A stretch of 64,000 bases of DNA from Caprella mutica (taxonomy: Eukaryota; Arthropoda; Malacostraca; Amphipoda; Caprellidae). This document shows, in pieces, positions 43,978 through 57,294 of this stretch (positions are counted from its first letter, which is position 1; every line of letters starts with the position of its first letter). The position numbers were made by a program, and so were the translations under genes. The stretch is taken from the NCBI GenBank assembly GCA_947561585.1, contig CANNZV010001178.1:128387-192386 (forward strand). The letters run 5' to 3'. The notes under the pieces are model-generated. The model made no database searches and was not told the DNA's origin. It was given only the letters and a program-made list of their open reading frames with translations.

Positions 43978-44394
43978 ACACTACGATATCAGACACTACG
44001 ATATCAGGCACTACGATATCAGACACTACGATATCAGACACTACGATATCAGGCACTACGATATCAGACACTACGATATCAGACACTACGATATCAGACA
44101 CTACAATTTCAGGCACTACGATATCAGACACTACGATATCAGGCACTACGATATCAGACACTACGATATCAGACACTACGATATCAGACACTACGACATC
44201 AGACACTACGATATCAGACACTACGATATCAGGCACTACGATATCAGACACTACAATATCAGGCACTACGATATCAGACACTACGATATCAGGCACTACG
44301 ATATCAGACACTACGATATCAGACACTACGATATCAGGCACTACGATATCAGACACTACGATATCAGATACTACGATATCAGATACCACGACAT
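43978..44394 (+). repeat. 15-bp leader array, copy 3
   Basis: Same length and variant order as in copies 1 and 2, with isolated changes (two units read ACAAT instead of ACGAT). Confidence 0.9.
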
Positions 44395-44506
44395 AAAAAA
44401 AAAATAATAATAATAAGACACCACACTTCAGCACACACCAGGTAGCAGAGACAGAGGCAGGCAACCGCAAGAATTGAAACACAAAGGAAGTACCAGCCGT
44501 CGAATA

Positions 44507-44515
44507 ATGAATCGT
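44507..44515 (+). promoter_or_regulatory. Leader AUG and splice donor for env mRNA, copy 3
   Basis: ATG at 44507, donor GT at 44514-44515. Its acceptor (AG at 61031-61032) is now 16.5 kb away because of the nested insertion. Confidence 0.6.
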
Positions 44516-44648
44516 AAGTACCATTAAGAGTTTAAACACCATTTTTTTCTAAACTTTCGCTCTCATTATAAATTAGTATATTTATATAGTGTACGTATGT
44601 ACTTTCAGTCCATTCACCATTCCAAACTGATTTATTTGAATTTGGCTA

Positions 44649-45818
44649 ATGTCATCATTGAAGAAGTTACAAGATAGGGTGCATCACTATAAATTACGTA
44701 ATAGAAAACTCGATTTCGAAATTGACCAAGACAAAATGGCAGGGGATTCACCAAGTAGAGAAACAAGTACTCAATCTAACAACACAGACAATGTAAATGC
44801 ACAGATTCTTAATACACACATTTTGAATGACAACATTCCTGTATTTCGAGGAAATGCACGAAAAGACGAAACTGATTTTAAAAGTGGAGTTGACGTTGAA
44901 AGTTTCATTAAAAATCTAGAAAACCATTTTGCAAACCTCAACATAAGAAATGATTATAATAAAAACTCTTTATTATTCAGTCATGTCGATCCAGTGAATG
45001 GCGACGCTAAATTGCTTATTTCAACATTCAAAAATGACGGTGATCTACCTTATGAAACTGTGAAGCACAGTTTACTTTCGTCCTATGGAACGAAAAGAAA
45101 CTTTCAGCGAAGTTCCCAAAATCTTATACATAATCAACATTTAGATCCATCACATATTGTAACTACAACGGGCAATATTTTGAATAATGTAACGGAGTGT
45201 ATAGAGGCAATGTTTGACAAACCAACCTTTGCTGGAATTGACAGAAATTTAGCAGTGACAAATGAGGTAAACCTCATTGATTTCATGAAAAGTTCTTTGT
45301 TTCACATTATGCTGAGTTCTCATGCATCCCAGCATCTTTATGAAAGCAGCATTTCGGAAAGTAACGTGAATACCAGTTTAAATAACCTAAACTCTGCAAT
45401 TCTAGCAAAAGTAACTTCATCCAATAACAGAAATCCTTTGACAAAGTATGACGAAGACGCTAGGTATAGGAACTATACTCTGACCACTTCAAATGGAAAG
45501 TATGAACATAACAATTACAAAGACTTCAAAATACAATGCCAAATTTGTAGGAAAACTAATCACAGGACAGAGAAGTGTTATTTCAAGGACACACACTGGA
45601 ACCCCAGACAGTCTAGGGTTAAAGACAGGCGCACACACACACCGAGTAGATACAATAGGGACTATAGTAGGGAGAGATACTATCAGACACAAAATAGGCA
45701 AAAGTACTACCAGTCACCAAACAGATATCAACAAAACCAGTACAGGGGCCGTCACTCTAGCAGACCGAGATCAGGAGAAAGAAATAGGCAGACAAGTCGT
45801 TATAGGTATAATAATTGA
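44649..45818 (+). CDS. gag: gag, copy 3 (full length)
   Basis: 389 residues, same as copy 2, with the zinc knuckle and Arg/Tyr-rich tail present. It ends in TGA and the protease follows in the same frame. Confidence 0.9.
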   Translation: MSSLKKLQDRVHHYKLRNRKLDFEIDQDKMAGDSPSRETSTQSNNTDNVNAQILNTHILNDNIPVFRGNARKDETDFKSGVDVESFIKNLENHFANLNIRNDYNKNSLLFSHVDPVNGDAKLLISTFKNDGDLPYETVKHSLLSSYGTKRNFQRSSQNLIHNQHLDPSHIVTTTGNILNNVTECIEAMFDKPTFAGIDRNLAVTNEVNLIDFMKSSLFHIMLSSHASQHLYESSISESNVNTSLNNLNSAILAKVTSSNNRNPLTKYDEDARYRNYTLTTSNGKYEHNNYKDFKIQCQICRKTNHRTEKCYFKDTHWNPRQSRVKDRRTHTPSRYNRDYSRERYYQTQNRQKYYQSPNRYQQNQYRGRHSSRPRSGERNRQTSRYRYNN

Positions 45819-45824
45819 CAACAA

Positions 45825-46946
45825 ATGAATACATCATACATTAATATTGCAATGTCTAATTTGAAAATACCTGTAATAACTGGGAAAATTAATAATAAAC
45901 TAATTGACATTCTCATGGACACGGGTTCTTCATGTTCCTTAATTCGGGAAAATTTATTACCAAAACATATTAAATTAAAAACATACTCTGGATTAATTCT
46001 TGATGCAAATAAAAAGAAAATAGAAATTTTGGGTCAAACTTTAATTGATATTCAAACTCCTGATGGTATTATTTCAAATATAGAGATCTTGATTATTGAC
46101 GATGAATCAAAATTACCTATAGATTGTCTCATGGGTATGAATGTTTTAAAATATTCCCAGTTGAATTTTGTAAAACAAACAATATCATTTACATTGCCTA
46201 AATACCATGATTTGAGAAATCATGGAGTTAGATTAACACTGTTAAACAACAGAATATATAATCGAAGAGAGAGTGACGTATTCTACTTAGCTAAAAAGAG
46301 AAAAGTAACTTTTTCTGAAGTTGTAAAACAATTGACTTTTGTAAAATATGCAAAGAATTGTAAAAGAAAAAGAAAGGAAAAGAGGAGCAGATTCAAATAT
46401 AATAATGACCATGTAAACTCAAATGTTACAGTAAACGAAGATAGTAAAATAAATAATCGAAATATAGAAAATGTTGAAATGAGGATAGAAGAAAATGGAA
46501 AGATTGAAAGCACGCGTAAAAATGAATTCAAAAATGATGTTGCAGATAACACTAAAGAGCATGAAATTATGCCAGACACTAAGAGAAGTAATGAAATTAA
46601 TATTCACTTGAAACATGATTTGCTGTTAGAAAGCAATATGAACGTGATAAGTAACGTAAAACTCAATAAAAATGTTAATATCGATGGATGTGAAGTAATG
46701 ATATTAAAAAATGAACTGAAAGAAGGCATTGTTGTAGGAGCAACTGTATCAAAAGTTGTAGAAAATGCAGTAAATATCTCCATTTTAAATGCAACAAACA
46801 ATGAAGTTTTATTGAAAAGGGGACATATGATTTCAAAATGTATTGTCTTGGATGACATTGATCAGATTTTAAATCTAACGGAAAGTGAAAGAGAATGTAA
46901 AGAATATGATCCATTAACTATAAATGATATAAAATGTAATGATTAA
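45825..46946 (+). CDS. pol: Protease region of pol, copy 3
   Basis: 373 residues with DTG at 32-34; one Glu-to-Asp change in the spacer compared with copies 1 and 2. It ends at TAA 46944-46946, in phase with RT. Confidence 0.8.
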   Translation: MNTSYINIAMSNLKIPVITGKINNKLIDILMDTGSSCSLIRENLLPKHIKLKTYSGLILDANKKKIEILGQTLIDIQTPDGIISNIEILIIDDESKLPIDCLMGMNVLKYSQLNFVKQTISFTLPKYHDLRNHGVRLTLLNNRIYNRRESDVFYLAKKRKVTFSEVVKQLTFVKYAKNCKRKRKEKRSRFKYNNDHVNSNVTVNEDSKINNRNIENVEMRIEENGKIESTRKNEFKNDVADNTKEHEIMPDTKRSNEINIHLKHDLLLESNMNVISNVKLNKNVNIDGCEVMILKNELKEGIVVGATVSKVVENAVNISILNATNNEVLLKRGHMISKCIVLDDIDQILNLTESERECKEYDPLTINDIKCND

Positions 46947-48204
46947 CAAATTGAAGGCGATCTAATACATTTATTAAACAGATACCGAAGTACATGCTAC
47001 AAAGAAGGCGAAGATTTAGGTTGTGCCAGGAACGTAGAACCTTTTGATATAAAATTAACTGATAACAAACCTATTTTCAGGAGGCAATATAAAATACCTC
47101 ATTGTCATGAGAGAGAAATTGAGAAACAAGTAAATAAAATGTTGGAGAATGATATTATAGAAGTAAGTGATAGTCCGTACAATTTTCCAATCTTACTTGT
47201 ATCCAAAGGAAATGGAGAAAAAAGATTGTGCGTGGACTTTAGAAGCCTAAATAAAATAACAGAAGATATAAGATATCCATTACCAGTTATCTCTGATATT
47301 ATTCATTCATTAAATGATCAGACAATATACTCCTCAATCGATCTTGTAAGTGCGTACTGGCAATGTAAAGTAACAAAAAAGGCATCAAACATGACAGCTT
47401 TCTCTACCAAAACAAATCATTATCAGTTCAAGAGATTGCCATTCGGTCTAAAAAACGCACCGATCTACTTTTCTAAAATTATTAATTCAGTACTTTATGA
47501 TATCCTAGGTGATGGTATACTGTGTTATTTGGATGATATCATTATATACTCTAGGAATAATGAGGATCACTTGCATAAATTAGAGTTGATGTTGAAGAGG
47601 TTAGAAAGAGCTAATCTAAAAATTAAAACTTCCAAGTGTCAATTTTGTACGGATAAATTGAAATTTTTAGGATTTCAAATCTCCAAAGAAGGATTATCAG
47701 TCGATACAGAAAAACAAAAATTAATTCAAAATTTAGCTAACCCAACAACAAAAACAGAATTGCAAAGCTTCCTTGGCAGTTTTAATTTTTATCGCTCTTT
47801 TGTTAAAAATTTTGCATCTATTAGTAAACCCCTATATGCATTATTAAAGAAAAATACAGAATTCAAATGGACCGACGACCACACACAAGCCGTAGCTAAA
47901 CTCAAATCTGTTCTAACAAAGCCACCTATTTTGAAATGTCCTGATTACACAAAACCCTTCTACTTATCAACAGATGCATCCAGTTCAGGAATAGGAGCAG
48001 TTTTAATGCAAGAAAAGGACGATATTCTTTTTCCGATATCGTACATATCGAAATCTCTAACTAAATCTCAATCTAATTACGCAACAAGTAAATTAGAAAT
48101 GTTAGCTGTAGTTTATGCTTTACAACAATATAGACATATCATTTTGAATTATAATGTCACCTTATTTACGGATCACAAACCGCTTATTCATATGTTTGAT
48201 AAAC
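46947..48204 (+). pseudogene. pol: RT/RNase H of pol, copy 3, 5' part, cut by nested element
   Basis: RT is complete with GLKNAP and YLDD. RNase H is interrupted at 48204, just after the TDHKPLIHMFDK stretch, by the LTR element at 48205. The last frame codons up to 48263 are encoded by that LTR. The remainder of RNase H resumes at 59203. Confidence 0.9.
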
Positions 48205-49445
48205 TATTAAATTGCCCTTTTCCTATGGGATTGATAGTAAATTATCACCTATTTTCTAAGTAGATGAGGCTTGTTAATAAACTTATCCCATAGGGCAAAA
48301 TAAGTCTCCGGGTTCTTTAACAATTATTTGTATTTCTTAACTTGAAGAGACTTGGAGGTAATTGATTGAATTCTATTAAACTGACAAATGACTAAACGGT
48401 AAAAGTTTTTAGGAAGTAAATTAAACACAAGGAAGTTTTAAATGGGTGTACTTATATTAAAGTTCGAATAGTACAGAGTTCTAAGACTTACGCACAAGTC
48501 TTTAAATAACACAACACAAGTTTTAAATAAACTAGCGGTTGAGTAAACTTAAGGGTTTTAAATAAACAAGGGTCTGAGTTGCCAACTCACGAAACCCGTG
48601 GATGGACAAGTCCGACCAGACTTGGTCCGACCAACCAGTCTTCAAGAGACCGTCGCGAACTATGAACACTTTAGTTAGGTGCCAATTGTATTTAAAGGGT
48701 GAACTGGAGAGTCCAACCTTCCAGTGAGTGAATAAACTTCTGTTAAGGTACTGATAGTACTTTTCAAAGATGTTTTTCTACTCACTGCAGATAGAAATAA
48801 CACACAATGCATTATTCAAATTTAACACGCTAGTGGTAATGGCTTTCTATACGATTAACATATAGATCGATCAGATTTACTAATAGTTCATTTTAGTGAA
48901 ACCTGATTTGCTAATAAACATCCAAATTTAAGCATACTATTTCAGAGTCCTGTTTAACCTAATACATGATCAGAAATGTTACAAGTTCCTAACTATTAAT
49001 TGAGTATTTCAATTAGAATAATTGAAGTACTTACTTAATTCCTTTTAAATTAATTAAGTATTAATTTCAATTCTATCTATAGAAAAAGAACTCAATATTC
49101 TAAGTTGTATAACTGATTTACAAAGTTCATGAAGTTATATAACTTAGTACAAATTATAAAGTTATATTCTGAGTTACAAGTTATAGCTCTGGGTTACAAG
49201 TTATAAAGTTATGTTCTGAAGTTACAAGTTATATTAGCGGCTTACATCAAAGCTATTCGTTTATAATTATATTCGAGCTCCTAGCGAGAATAACATGACC
49301 ATAAATTTAAATAGCATTTCCTTCTAATGAACAGTGTACAAGATTAAAAAGATTATGTCTGATTAAATGATTATCAAATTATAGAAATTGAAAGATTAAG
49401 TAAAGATACAAGTTCAGCGTATTAACAATCTTTCTATTGTTAATA
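48205..49445 (-). repeat. 3' LTR of the LARD-like element
   Basis: 1241 bp. It differs from the other LTR at one base that I noticed (CTTGGTCC at about 48611 versus CTTTGTCC at about 58363). It is adjacent to the polypurine tract at 49446-49459. Confidence 0.9.
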
Positions 49446-49459
49446 TCACTCCCCCCTTC
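49446..49459 (-). other. Polypurine tract of the LARD-like element
   Basis: On the minus strand GAAGGGGGGAGTGA, ending at the LTR border. This sets the orientation of the element. Confidence 0.8.
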
Positions 49460-50405
49460 ATGTTTCAACCGACTTGTCGGTTGAATTTCAATTTCTAAAC
49501 CCTTATTATCGAAATCCAATCGAAAAAATATCCTAACAAATTTCGAACAACACTCGGAAAACATCCTATGAAATTTTTTAAAATTTCTAAGTCCGAAACA
49601 TAAGTATATCTATTAAAACAAAAGAAATTCAATCACTCGATTCATGTATTATGAATTTCAGATTAAAATTTGATCTGCTAAATAGATCAGTCTTTTCATC
49701 ATAAAGATTGGGTGTACAAAAATATGATGACAAGACAATTCCTATCATATATGTAATCATGAATTCTACCTCTGGTCAAGATATTAAATCAAAATAGAGT
49801 AAAAATTTATAAGTTATTCTACTCATATTCAGAAACATACATCAAAAATATATTTTCATTTTATGGAATTTATTTAACTAATAAAGATATTCAAATATCT
49901 AACCTTGTTTATAATTATTCAAAATTGAACCTGAAATCCCATTTCATCCAGTTCTAAAATTTCAAAACATGAAACATCAAATTATGAATCTCAAATTCAA
50001 GTTGAACAATCATAAAACTTCAATCTATAACTGCTAAATTTATATTTTAATTTTTTAAATAAAAGTAACCATTACCTTTCTAAAAATTAAATATGTATGT
50101 TCTCAATTCTTAAACACTTAAATGGAAATAGTATCCAGGTGAATGTCTAGTCATTGAAAACCTTCATAAAGTTTTTCTTCAAAATATAAAGTTCGTTTAA
50201 TACTTTACTGCAATATAGTCCAACTATAAACATCTTACTTTCATTCAAGAACCAAAATTATAATGCTTACAAATAAGATTATCAATAAAATTTAAGCATA
50301 CGATTATAATATATCTACTATTATTATATCTTCTACTTCAAGCATCGTAATTTGAAACGTCGGAAATAAAGTTAAATAATTTTCAAATGAAATTAATTTT
50401 AAAAT

Positions 50406-50602
50406 CAATAGAGATTAATTACTTTTCATATTTCCAATGAATATAATCTATAATCAATAGAACTTAGTTAACTTTTATATCTCAAATGAATATAAGCTAT
50501 AGTCAATAGAACTTACTTAACTTTTATATCTCAAATGAATATAAGCTATAGTCAATAGAACTTAATTAACTTTTATATCTCAAATGAATATAATTTTACA
50601 TC
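50406..50602. repeat. 49-bp tandem array (4 units)
   Basis: Units start CAATAGAACTTA and contain TCAAATGAATATAAGCTATA; the two middle units are almost identical and the outer ones diverged. Confidence 0.85.
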
Positions 50603-51215
50603 AAAATCGAAACTTCATTATTTTTTAATTCCAAAATATTCATTTCAAAATATATGAGTATAACTAAATTCGTTATTACTTATCTTAAACTCCTCTCTTC
50701 TTAAACTATGGTTATATATGTTATGTAATATTATACGAGCTATATTATTGGTTAGTATTCATCTATACTATTGTTAGCTTTACATAACTTATTTTTATTC
50801 GTAGTGAATAAACATATTCAGATTTCGTTTAAAATATTCAATGAAATTAAAAGTTACTTTAAATCAAATGTTCAACTTCGAAATCTGTAAACTATCAAAT
50901 GAAATCTTAAGTAATCCTTTAAAGAATTAATTTTCAAATAAACATCAATGATTAAATGCTCATAACCTGAATGTTTCAATAAGCAATTAATATATAAACT
51001 TTCTTTAAAGTAAATTCAAAGTATAGAAATCTAAGATAATTGGACTAAAGTAATAATCCAAAATTTAGAATAATAAGATCAAGGTGAAATGATCTAAATG
51101 AGTCGGTACCATCAGAGAAGACTTCTCAAAGTAGGTACATGAGAGTTGAAGCCCCCATGTTCATTCTCCTCCTTCAGAATGAATGGTTCCCTCAGGTTAC
51201 CGGGCATTGGTTTGT

Positions 51216-51325
51216 GACGTCACCAAGTATGACTGTGAAGTCGTCACCAAGTATGATTGTGAAGTCATCATCAAGTATGACTGTGAAGTCATCTACAGGT
51301 ATGACTGTGAAGTCATCACCAAGTG
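51216..51325. repeat. ~24-bp tandem array (about 5 units)
   Basis: Units like GTGAAGTCATCACCAAGTAT repeat in the least AT-rich part of the interior, next to a TGACGTCA palindrome at 51216-51223. Confidence 0.8.
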
Positions 51326-53136
51326 TGCTCCACTGCTCAGCCTTCTCGTCACTAGGCGTAGCTCGGCTTATCCTTTTCGGATCAACAAGTTACTGGTGTT
51401 GGATTGTTCCAACATCTGGTTTGTTATTGCTCTGCTCCAGTTTCTCGAGAGATGTTTTTCAAGTTTTGGGAATAAAATAAATCAGCATTAATTTAAGTAT
51501 AATTAGGATTATATTTTTACCTAACTATTACTTTTAGACTTACAGTTGAAGGATAATATTACTATTTTACTATTGCTAAAACATGATTGTTTTAATTATT
51601 TCCAAAATTTTGTACAATGATTCTACAAAATTCTTATTATAATTTAAATTCTTATTAAATTCTTATTATAAAATATTATAGTATTGTTATAATCCTTCAA
51701 GTAATATCATAGTTTGATAATATATATCTCACATAACATTTATTTCAAAATATACCTCATTCAGTTTACAATACATATTCCTATTATTATAAAACTGTAA
51801 AGAAGGGGTTAGTTTATATATATAACATATTTTTCACTTAAAACTAGGTTCATGAAAATCTTGGACACAATCAAAACTGTTATGTTTCTTTTATTGTTAC
51901 GTTACTTTACAAGATTTTCACTTATAGTGATAAATTCATAGTAAAATCAAGTAATTCACCTTCAACCGATGTCTTGCCCATAACGTCAGATCGTCAGATG
52001 GATGGGGTTCATTGCTTTTGGTTAACCTCCTTTACGTGTGTTTCTGCAATTACAGGTGAACTTTACTAGCTTATACAAGAAACTTACATCTTACATAGAT
52101 TATTTATCTACTAGTACATTACATTTCATCAATAATTATAAGTGTTAGTCAACATAATTTTCTTAATTACTCTTAACTTACAAACACACAGTTATTTATA
52201 TATATTTTATGTTTCACTAAACATCAATGCATTATATATATATAATTTACATTTCTTTAAACATCAGTGTATATTGTAGTTACCCTGAAGAAATAAATGT
52301 TATTGATCTAACCATTGAAAGAAATTAATTGAACACAAACTATGTCGTTTTTTTAGCTTTTCATTATATTTCGTTATGTTCCTTTTATAATCATAAATTC
52401 TTGAACAGAATTAAATCTCATTAATTTTTTCATTTGCTTTAACTCAAGTTTAATGTATTCATTTACTTTTTCAAGTAATAATTTAAATATCATCAAGATT
52501 CTTGCTATCATTAAACTCAATTCCCATTTATCATTAAAGAGCCTTTTACTCTTATTTCAGTATCATTAAACTTTTCAACAGTTTTCTTTATATTGAATCC
52601 ATGCATTATTTATTAAATTATTTAACTGTCCCTTTAAACTCAAACTTTTTAATTACATTAAAACTGCTATACTGAGTTTAATTAATAAATTCATATACGT
52701 AACATGAACGTATTTTGCAATTCTCGTTACATTTATTTTTATGAAATAAATCCGTTCTATTCGATCGCTTTTATTATTTACGATTTCATTTTAATCCTTT
52801 TTATACTCATGTTAAATCAACTAAGTTCATTCTTTTATAAATCTGGAAATATTACGGTTCCCCCTTGAAATTTTTCTTTTAGAAGAAGATTTTCTTTTCA
52901 GGGTATTTACTGTACTCTGGTTGACCTTTGAACCTGCAATTACTGTTTTCTCTTAGTAATATTTACCCTTACAGTTTAGAATGAATATTCTTTATGCATT
53001 AGGAATATCCCCTTTTTTCAAATATCAAAATATAATTAATTATTCATCTTGACTCATATCCTTCTGATATATTTATCTCACAATTCCATGTATAATCACA
53101 CTTAATTACACTTCAATTCATTATTGTAATCTTTTT

Positions 53137-53330
53137 TGGGGTCTAATTTTATTCTTCGTTCTGAGAGGAATAAATAGAATGTTCCCCTGAGATTATTCTG
53201 AAATTCTTAGAGTCTATTTTATTCTTCGTTCTGAGAGGAATAAATAGAATGTTCGCCTAACTTATGTTTGGAAATTCTTTAGGGTCTATTTTATTCTTCA
53301 TTCTGAGAGGAATAAATAGAATGTTCCCCT
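53137..53330. repeat. ~75-bp tandem array (3 units)
   Basis: Three copies of a block containing TTTATTCTTCGTTCTGAGAG and AATAAATAGAATGTTC. Confidence 0.85.
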
Positions 53331-55284
53331 TAAGATTGGATCAAACATTTCCTTGGTTATATATTTATATATTATCATATATAAAAGTTTTAACGAACTA
53401 TCTTTTTAAGCAATTATTTTATATATCATTGTACATAAACATTAGGATTTAAGTACATGTATATTATATTGCATGTTTTCATTATTCATTATACATTCAA
53501 TAATATTCGACTATTTATTTAGAATTCATTCCTAAATTTATATATCAAGAATTCAGTATCTTTATTTTAATTAACAAGTACAAACATTTATATTTATCAT
53601 CTTGAAAATCAAAAATTCAACATAAAATTTTACACTTCTATTATAAATAAAAGAATTCAAATTAAATGTGAGATAATATTAATTAAAATATTTGCTTCGT
53701 ATCCTGTTATCATTCAAATCATTCGTTAAACTCTCCATTTGTTATGGTGTTCCAAATATTAGTTCCTGCTACATCTTGGATTGTATTACAATATAGTTCA
53801 TAGAGAACAGTAGATTGAATTACTGCATGTCATTTAATTATAAATAACTATTAATTCTTATTCATACATTGTTTTTTCAGGTTCTAATTCCCACACAAGT
53901 AATAACTTATATTACTGCAGTTCCTCAAATTTATCATATTATTAAATTATGATATTACACTTATTTCATGACATTAATTCCATGATTTTATTTCGACGAA
54001 GAACCTGTAACTCATTTATTTATCAAACATTACAGTTATCATTAAAAGAAATCATCAAGAGCTCTCTTTCAAACTCATTTATTTATCAAATAATTAATTA
54101 AATAATTAATTATTAGTTCTCAGTAACCTACTGGAATAATCACATTAATTCCTATATCTTTTATTCTCCATATAATACTCATTATTTTATTCATATTATA
54201 TCCTTGCTATCGTCAACTATAGTGTTACTGACTGTACCACCTCGACTAATTTTAATAGCTCTGTTGACAATAACTTCCCACTTGAAAATTTACATCGCTT
54301 CCTTCAAGATTACGTTTAGTCTTGACTTTTTACTAGTCAACTATTATAAAATCAAGTTTCGTTATATTTTTACGTTAAGTTATATTAATATATATATAAC
54401 GTTTGCTCTATTTTATACTTTATTAATAGAAAAATAGTCTGACGATAATTGTTTTATCTCTTATACATTTATGTTCGATTGCTTGCATTTAATTCACTAT
54501 TCAAATCAAGTCTTACAATTTAATTATAAAATTCAGCAAATCTTTGCTCTTATAGTATTTTCTTTCTCAGAATTATCGTCTGACAAATACAATTGTCTGA
54601 ATTCATATCGTTTTTTATACGATTATTTCGTTTCATATGAACTAATCACCTATGTGATTATTTTAAGTTATCACTGGAATAATTACAACAACTTCTTATT
54701 TAACGGATAATTATTTATATTCAATATATACTCAATATACGTAAACGGCATTGAATCTTTCTTATATCGTTGTTTCTTTCATTATTGAGTTGCTGGAGAT
54801 TTTACGTTAAAGCATATAATTATTTAATTACGTTAAACAATAACCTTTAATCAAATCAATTATTTCTTACTTTTAATTATTACAGGAATATAGTTTGAAA
54901 CTAGATCACATATTGATTATTTAGTATCAAACCTACTTTTCCCCTCTATGTTACCACATATTACCCGATATTACATTAACTATGGTTAAGCAGTATTAAC
55001 CTCTAGGTAACTTTAAATCTCTTCAAAAATATTTAATATACAATATTAATATCAAAATAGTCATTTAAATATTCAAGATATATATATATATCTATATCAT
55101 TCCTTGTCAATCTTTTAAAATGTTTCACTCTTTTTATACTGAGTCATACCTCTGAGTTTAATATTTACGTTTCATCATATTTACGTTAACTCATTATCTG
55201 ACTTGATTGTCTTAAATCACTGAAACGATTGACAGGTTCTTTTTTCAAACCCTGCGATTATTACTATTTGAATAGGAATACATC

Positions 55285-55875
55285 ATAATTATCAATTGAC
55301 TTCATCCCTGAAAATTAGGTATGATTCGTTACATATGTACGTTACGTGCATATCATAGGTATTTCCGGTTTACCTGAAACCTTGTTTATTTTTATAAATA
55401 TAAATTGACATTATAATTATCTATTGACTTCATCCCTGAAAATTAGGTATGATTTCGTCATATATGTACAATACGTGCACATCTTAGGTATTTGCGGTTT
55501 TACCTGAAACCCTTTTTATATTTTATAATATCACAACTCAATGTTGTATCTTTGGTATTTACGGTTTTACCTGAAACCCTTTTTATATTTTATAATATCA
55601 CAACTCAATGTTGTATCTTAGGTATTTACGGTTTTACCTGAAACCCTTTTTATATTTTATAATATCACAACTCAATGTTGTATCTTAGGTATTTACGGTT
55701 TTACCTGAAACCCTTTTTATATTTTATAATATCACAACTCAATGTTGTATCTTAGGTATTTACGGTTTTACCTGAAACCCTTTTTATATTTTATAATATC
55801 ACAACTCAATGTTGTATCTTAGGTATTTACGGTTTTACCTGAAACCCTTTTTATATTTTAAAATATCACAACTCA
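55285..55875. repeat. 67-bp tandem array with two longer related units
   Basis: From about 55480, six near-identical 67-bp units contain GGTATTTACGGTTTTACCTG, which holds the palindrome-like GGTA...TACC. The two preceding units (55285-55480) share this core but have a different spacer of about 50 bp. Confidence 0.9.
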
Positions 55876-57059
55876 TTTGACTTTCACTGACTTAAAGGAT
55901 GTTTTGACCCTATAGTCAGATATTCACATTCGTGACTGTACTTTCGGTATATTTCTATATGATATAACCGTTTCTATGATATCAACTTCTCTCGATATCA
56001 CTTTCTCTTGATATTACCTACTAAATAAAACAGCGTAATTTATAATTTCCAAAGATTTTTATCGACGTTATTGCTTTTTAAGCCACAAACAATAAATATC
56101 ATTTCATTAAAATATGCAAAATTAATGAAATACGAGAATGGGTTAATTACTTCCATTCCAGTACTAAAAATATGGAAAATTACCTCGTTAATATAAAATA
56201 GGTATATCGTTACTTTACCAAATTCACCTTTGGTTATTTACATGACAAATTCACAGGTTATAAGACCCATTTAATTTATCATCAACTTGGAATATTTTTA
56301 TTCTCCTTATCTGTGAATATACAGTTACATATTCCATCTGTATCTCTATTTATGAGTACACAGGTTACTACTAATATATTTGCAACTATGTATATTAGCT
56401 CATTTATACAACTTTCACTTTCTGAAACATACGTTCCATTAGTTTTCAATAATTTTACTTATAGAATAATTATGCAAAATAAATTAGATTTAAATGTCGT
56501 TCTCAGTCAGATAATTATAAAAGTACTGAAATACATGGTATTATTAGCCTGTCAAAATGTAAATAGTTTTCACTATCCCGACACATCTAAAATATTCTAT
56601 GCAATTAATATATTCCCAGATTCAATTATATCTGTTAAAAGTTTATAACCTTTAAATGATACGCATTGACTAAAATTGTCATATCATCTTACTTTACTAC
56701 TAACTGCGCTATTTGAGGCTACTGGTCTTTGACACTACTTTTTACTCCACTATTTGAGACTATGATATAAATCTATCATTCCCCCCAGGAATGTAGTGTC
56801 ATAACTACACTTTATATTACTATAGGAACATTCGCGGCAAGTTGTAACTATTTGTGTCGTATTTTGGTAAAGCCATTCTTTATTACATACTACCTTATCT
56901 AACAAAACCTTTCAATATACACTGTAAAGATTAATAATTAGTAAAGATTAATAAAGACAATATAAAATTCACAATACAAAAATATAAGTAGACATTATTA
57001 TATTCCAGACACAAAATTCATTACAATATATTAACTTTAGGTTAAATAGTTAAATAGCA

Positions 57060-57294
57060 TCACCTAATTTGCCTCTCGTTGTTTAGCTGCCTGTTTACCA
57101 GATGGTAGTGTAGATTATAAATCTCATGTAGGGTCGCCTCATAGCTCTCCTTTTTTCTGGAGTCATTCGATTCTTCTGTTCTCCCGTTTAGATTGTAGAT
57201 TTCATGAAGTATTGCCTCGTAGCTCTCCTTTTTTCTACTTGCGCTGTTTCTTGTCCTCTTCTTACTGCCTTTCCTTCGTAATCCCTTGGGTGAT
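57060..57294 (-). pseudogene. Short duplicated coding-like stretch in the leader of the LARD-like element
   Basis: On the minus strand a frame of about 77 codons ends at TGA (57062-57060). It contains two copies, 26 codons apart, of KKESYEA(I/T)LHEIYNL, separated by NGRTEESNDSR, and is preceded by a Lys/Arg-rich segment. There is no ATG at its open end. Synonymous differences between the two copies hint at former coding. It lies on the 5' side of the element, where gag would be expected. It could be a gag remnant or a captured exon. Not recognised. Confidence 0.35.

Larger units (their letters stand above)
49460..57056 (-). other. Non-coding interior of the LARD-like element
   Basis: About 7.6 kb of very AT-rich DNA with stops in all frames. 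Open frames are all below about 115 codons and lack motifs. It includes tandem arrays at 50406-50602, 51216-51325, 53137-53330 and 55285-55875. I see no retroviral domain, so the element must be mobilised by proteins from elsewhere. Confidence 0.7.

Noticed and set aside
51139..51491. Two overlapping 100-113-codon plus-strand frames
   Set aside because: They are open because of the 24-bp repeat with few stops, they overlap in different frames, and they run antisense to the LARD-like element.
53264..56648. Several 60-110-codon frames in the LARD-like interior
   Set aside because: Extremely AT-rich, biased to Phe/Ile/Tyr/Asn/Leu, no motifs, and on the strand opposite the element.
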